Of a stretch of DNA of 8,159 nt, positions 6,304 through 8,159 are shown piece after piece. Made by a program: the position numbers and the translations under genes. Below the pieces are notes generated by a model. It saw only the letters and a list, made by a program, of their open reading frames with translations, was not told the origin of the DNA and searched no databases. The stretch comes from Deltaproteobacteria bacterium (GTDB taxonomy: Bacteria; Desulfobacterota; GWC2-55-46): NCBI GenBank assembly GCA_016218095.1, contig JACREV010000008.1, forward strand, positions 1-8,159. Reading direction: 5' to 3'. Each line of letters begins with the position of its first letter. The stretch's first letter is position 1.

Positions 6304-6311
6304 CGGTATCG

Positions 6312-6317
6312 TCCTTT
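6312..6317 (-). promoter_or_regulatory. Ribosome binding site fixing the DJ-1/PfpI start
   Basis: The coding strand carries AAAGGA, 8 nt before the ATG at 6303. This supports the short 174-residue product over the 232-residue frame that opens further upstream and runs into the E1 beta gene. Confidence 0.65.
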
Positions 6318-6361
6318 CTGAATGGTTTTTCTCAACACTCAAGGTCTTAATGATCGCGGCC

Positions 6362-7276
6362 TCAGGTAAAGACCCTGCCGGTGCTTGCGAGGAGGTCCTT
6401 TGCCGCCTCATATATCCTGAAGGCGTCAGGCGTCTTGTTCTGTAACGGCGGGCACAGGCACTTTGTCCGGTCCTCAAGCCCCAACGCCTTTACAGGATAG
6501 CCGGTATTGATCATCAACGTGTACGCGATAGACTCGGAGGCCCCTGCTATCTCGTGACCGGGGTCCACGACCAGCCCGATCTTGCTGTCCTTCAGAGGCT
6601 CGATGAGCCTGCTTGACAGGGCGAACGGTTTCAACCATATGATATTTACGAGGTTGCACCTGACCCCTTCATTCTCAAGGAGCTTCAATGCCTTTTTAGC
6701 CTCGAACCTTGTAGCGGATATCGCGTAGATGGTGATATCCGCGCCGTCGGTTGATTCATCTGCAAGCTCGTCTTTATTGGAGTACGACGCCCTGTGCTCG
6801 CTACAGATAAACGGGTCGTCGTTTTCCATGTAGATCCGCCATACCTCTTCGTACTCGCGCGGCGTCATGGGGGAAGCGACCTTGAAACCGGGGAAGTGCA
6901 TGAACAGGCTGTGGAGGACGCCGGAGTGCACGGGGCCGAGCCCTTCGGCGGCTATCGCCCTTACGAATACCGGGGCCGACCTTCCGTGGAGGTCTTTGAG
7001 CTTTGCCGCGTAGAATATGAGAGGACTGCCGTTCAAGATCAGAAAATCCTGGAACCTGACCACGAAGACAGGCCTCCTGCCGGCAAGGGCCGCGCCGGCG
7101 GCGATGCCCGCTCCTGCCACGTCTGTCATCGGGAGCTCGACGATGTTCCTTGCGTCAGGGACCGTGTTGTTCACCCATCCGACGGCCGAGATGGATTCCC
7201 CAAGGAGCATCCCGCCGCCTTCGAGGTGCGCCCTCGTTATCTCCCTGATAGTCTCCGCAACTGTCCTTGGTCCCAT
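6362..7276 (-). CDS. Thiamine-diphosphate-dependent dehydrogenase E1 component, beta subunit
   Basis: 304 aa, partner of the preceding alpha subunit, from the transketolase pyrimidine-binding plus C-terminal family. Residues 1-170 form the Pyr domain (GAGIAAGAALAGRRPVFVV at 55-73, VHSGVLHSLFMHFPG at 116-130, FKVASPMTP at 131-139). Residues 180-300 form the transketolase C-terminal domain (NIIWLKPF at 211-218, VVDPG at 236-240). In most E1-beta proteins the stretch just before GxAGIAxGAAxAG reads TPI-S/T-E, and that Glu activates the cofactor. Here it reads LPMTD, so Asp52 stands in its place. The start at 7276 lies inside the alpha gene. It is preferred because GGAGAAGG sits directly upstream and because the next Met (residue 23) would remove the conserved N-terminal helix. 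The long overlap implies translational coupling and equal subunit output. The natural 2-oxoacid substrate cannot be deduced. Confidence 0.92.
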   Translation of the reverse strand: MGPRTVAETIREITRAHLEGGGMLLGESISAVGWVNNTVPDARNIVELPMTDVAGAGIAAGAALAGRRPVFVVRFQDFLILNGSPLIFYAAKLKDLHGRSAPVFVRAIAAEGLGPVHSGVLHSLFMHFPGFKVASPMTPREYEEVWRIYMENDDPFICSEHRASYSNKDELADESTDGADITIYAISATRFEAKKALKLLENEGVRCNLVNIIWLKPFALSSRLIEPLKDSKIGLVVDPGHEIAGASESIAYTLMINTGYPVKALGLEDRTKCLCPPLQNKTPDAFRIYEAAKDLLASTGRVFT

Positions 7277-8142
7277 ACCTTCTCCATGGAGTGCCTTTCG
7301 GCCTCTTCTATACCCTCTGCCTTGTCCTTGAGGCCCGCGTGCTCAAGCGCCGCCTTGACATCTAAAAACCTGTCCCACTCCACAGGGCCGTCCGTGCCCA
7401 CGCCAACATGCCAGTTGGCCCTGCATGTATAGATGTTCATTAGCGCCGGTCCCCTCTTCGTAAGCTCTTTAGCCTTGAGATAGATCGTCCACGGGTCGTC
7501 CGAGAGGTCTTCGGAGTCGATACCAAAGGCGCTCGCGACCCTGGAGACCCTCCACGAGCGCCGGGTCTCCACGGTTGTGAGTATCGAGAGGTTGTTGTCC
7601 TCGCATACGAAAAGGACCGGCAGCCTGTGAGTGGCGGCGAAACCGAGGGATGAGAGGACGTAGTCCTCCTCTGCCGCGCCGTCGCCGAAGATGGCGAGGG
7701 TAGTTTCCCTTGACGCCAGAGCGTAACCTACGGCGAGGGGGACGTTCTCGCCGATGAGTCCGTGATGGCCGTGCATCGTAACGCCGTCATCATGGCACTG
7801 TACGCAGTTGGAGCCGGCCCTGCCTCCGCTCGTCCCGGTGGGGAGCCCCATGAGCTCGTCCCTGAGCCTCACGGGGTCACCGCCGAAGGAAAGATAGACC
7901 CCGTGGCACCTGTGCTGGGCGAATATGACCGGGCGGGGGAGCGCGACCGAGAGCGCGGCGGCGACCGTCTCCTGCCCGGTTGAGAGATAGACGGGCGCGG
8001 TCACGAAACCGTCTTTAACGGCCCTTACAAGACCTTTTTCAAAATAGCGGGTCCGGCAGACGCGCCTGAATATCTCAAGCGCCGCGTCCTCTCCGACAAG
8101 GGCCGGGCCGTTCTCTATCAAGGCGAAATTATGGGACCTCAT
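7237..8142 (-). CDS. Thiamine-diphosphate-dependent dehydrogenase E1 component, alpha subunit
   Basis: 301 aa, cytoplasmic, no signal peptide. It belongs to the PDH/BCDH/acetoin E1-alpha family, which binds thiamine diphosphate and, with a beta subunit, decarboxylates a 2-oxoacid and passes on the activated acyl group. Seen in the sequence: STGQETV at residues 54-60 (family form G-GQEA), an HG at 80-81 where E1-alpha has its active-site His-Gly, GHHGLIGENVPLAVG at 125-139, and the TPP/Mg motif starting GDG at 153-155 and ending NN at 183-184. It is somewhat shorter than typical E1-alpha proteins (about 320-360 aa). The start at 8142 has AAGG upstream and may overlap the previous stop. The gene overlaps the beta-subunit gene by 40 bp. 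No lipoyl E2 or E3 gene is visible, so the acyl acceptor may be something other than a lipoyl domain. The substrate is unknown. The family call is firm; the exact reaction is not. Confidence 0.93.
   Translation of the reverse strand: MRSHNFALIENGPALVGEDAALEIFRRVCRTRYFEKGLVRAVKDGFVTAPVYLSTGQETVAAALSVALPRPVIFAQHRCHGVYLSFGGDPVRLRDELMGLPTGTSGGRAGSNCVQCHDDGVTMHGHHGLIGENVPLAVGYALASRETTLAIFGDGAAEEDYVLSSLGFAATHRLPVLFVCEDNNLSILTTVETRRSWRVSRVASAFGIDSEDLSDDPWTIYLKAKELTKRGPALMNIYTCRANWHVGVGTDGPVEWDRFLDVKAALEHAGLKDKAEGIEEAERHSMEKVWDQGQLRRLSGR
7277..7285 (-). promoter_or_regulatory. Ribosome binding site of the E1 beta gene, inside the E1 alpha gene
   Basis: The coding strand reads GGAGAAGGT immediately before ATG. 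A GGAG core this close to the ATG supports initiation at 7276, inside the alpha gene. Confidence 0.6.
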
Positions 8143-8159
8143 ATGTGCGCCTTCGCGTA
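8139..8159 (-). CDS. Possible 3' end of an upstream gene (last six codons)
   Basis: Reading the minus strand from the window edge gives an open frame Y-A-K-A-H-I followed by TGA. That TGA overlaps the ATG of the E1 alpha gene as ATGA, the same junction seen further down between the dehydratase and phosphatase genes. This suggests that the cluster continues upstream and that translation is coupled. Only six codons are visible, so no function can be given and the frame could be chance. Confidence 0.35.
   Translation of the reverse strand, partial: YAKAHI

Noticed and set aside
6304..6477. 58-residue N-terminal extension of the DJ-1/PfpI frame
   Set aside because: It overlaps the 3' end of the E1 beta gene, looks like an out-of-frame translation, and AAAGGA precedes the internal ATG at 6303.
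7792..7806. CVQCH in the E1 alpha protein, the CxxCH pattern of c-type haem binding
   Set aside because: The protein has no signal peptide and is a clear cytoplasmic TPP enzyme; a single CxxCH in a soluble dehydrogenase is most likely chance. It could at most be a metal or redox site.

Overview
The window shows a compact, strictly co-oriented bacterial gene cluster read entirely on the minus strand (right to left). It is moderately GC-rich, with frequent ATA (Ile) and AGG (Arg) codons, short spacers, overlapping starts and stops, and cobalamin-type radical SAM enzymes. That style fits an uncultivated or anaerobic bacterium of the deltaproteobacterial, Nitrospirota or Omnitrophota kind; this taxonomic guess is weak. 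No tRNA, rRNA, CRISPR array, insertion sequence or phage gene is visible.

Layout in transcription order. (1) 8159-8139: possible last codons of an upstream gene, whose stop overlaps the next start as ATGA. (2) 8142-7237 and 7276-6362: the two halves (alpha and beta) of a thiamine-diphosphate E1-type 2-oxoacid dehydrogenase, overlapping by 40 bp, with no E2 or E3 gene in view. (3) 6303-5779: a DJ-1/PfpI-family protein. (4) 5786-4071: a GDP-fucose-synthase-like short-chain dehydrogenase fused to a cupin region. Its catalytic Tyr, Cys and His positions are changed. (5) A spacer carrying an 8-bp G-rich tandem repeat. (6) 3946-2384: a full-length UxaA/altronate-dehydratase-family protein with an N-terminal SAF domain. 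(7) 2387-1743: a HAD phosphatase of the beta-phosphoglucomutase type, coupled to (6) by ATGA. (8) A 155-bp spacer with a hairpin and a weak promoter-like pair. (9) 1587-100: a B12-binding radical SAM protein. (10) 93-1: the start of a second protein that looks like the same superfamily, cut by the window edge.

How the genes may work together (inference). The mix is a nucleotide-sugar SDR with cupin, a sugar-acid dehydratase, a sugar-phosphatase-like HAD, a TPP-dependent C-C bond enzyme and B12 radical SAM enzymes. This suits biosynthesis of an unusual, perhaps branched or C-alkylated, sugar or sugar acid for a surface glycan or small molecule better than central catabolism. A precedent for the E1 pair is AviB1/AviB2 of avilamycin biosynthesis, E1-like subunits linked to the two-carbon branch of eurekanate. 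No glycosyltransferase, transporter or nucleotidyltransferase lies within the window, so the final product cannot be read from it.

The most notable observations are the altered active site of the SDR domain, the Glu-to-Asp change at the expected cofactor-activating position of the E1 beta subunit, and the (GGGGCAGA)n quadruplex-prone repeat that supplies the stop codon of the SDR-cupin gene.
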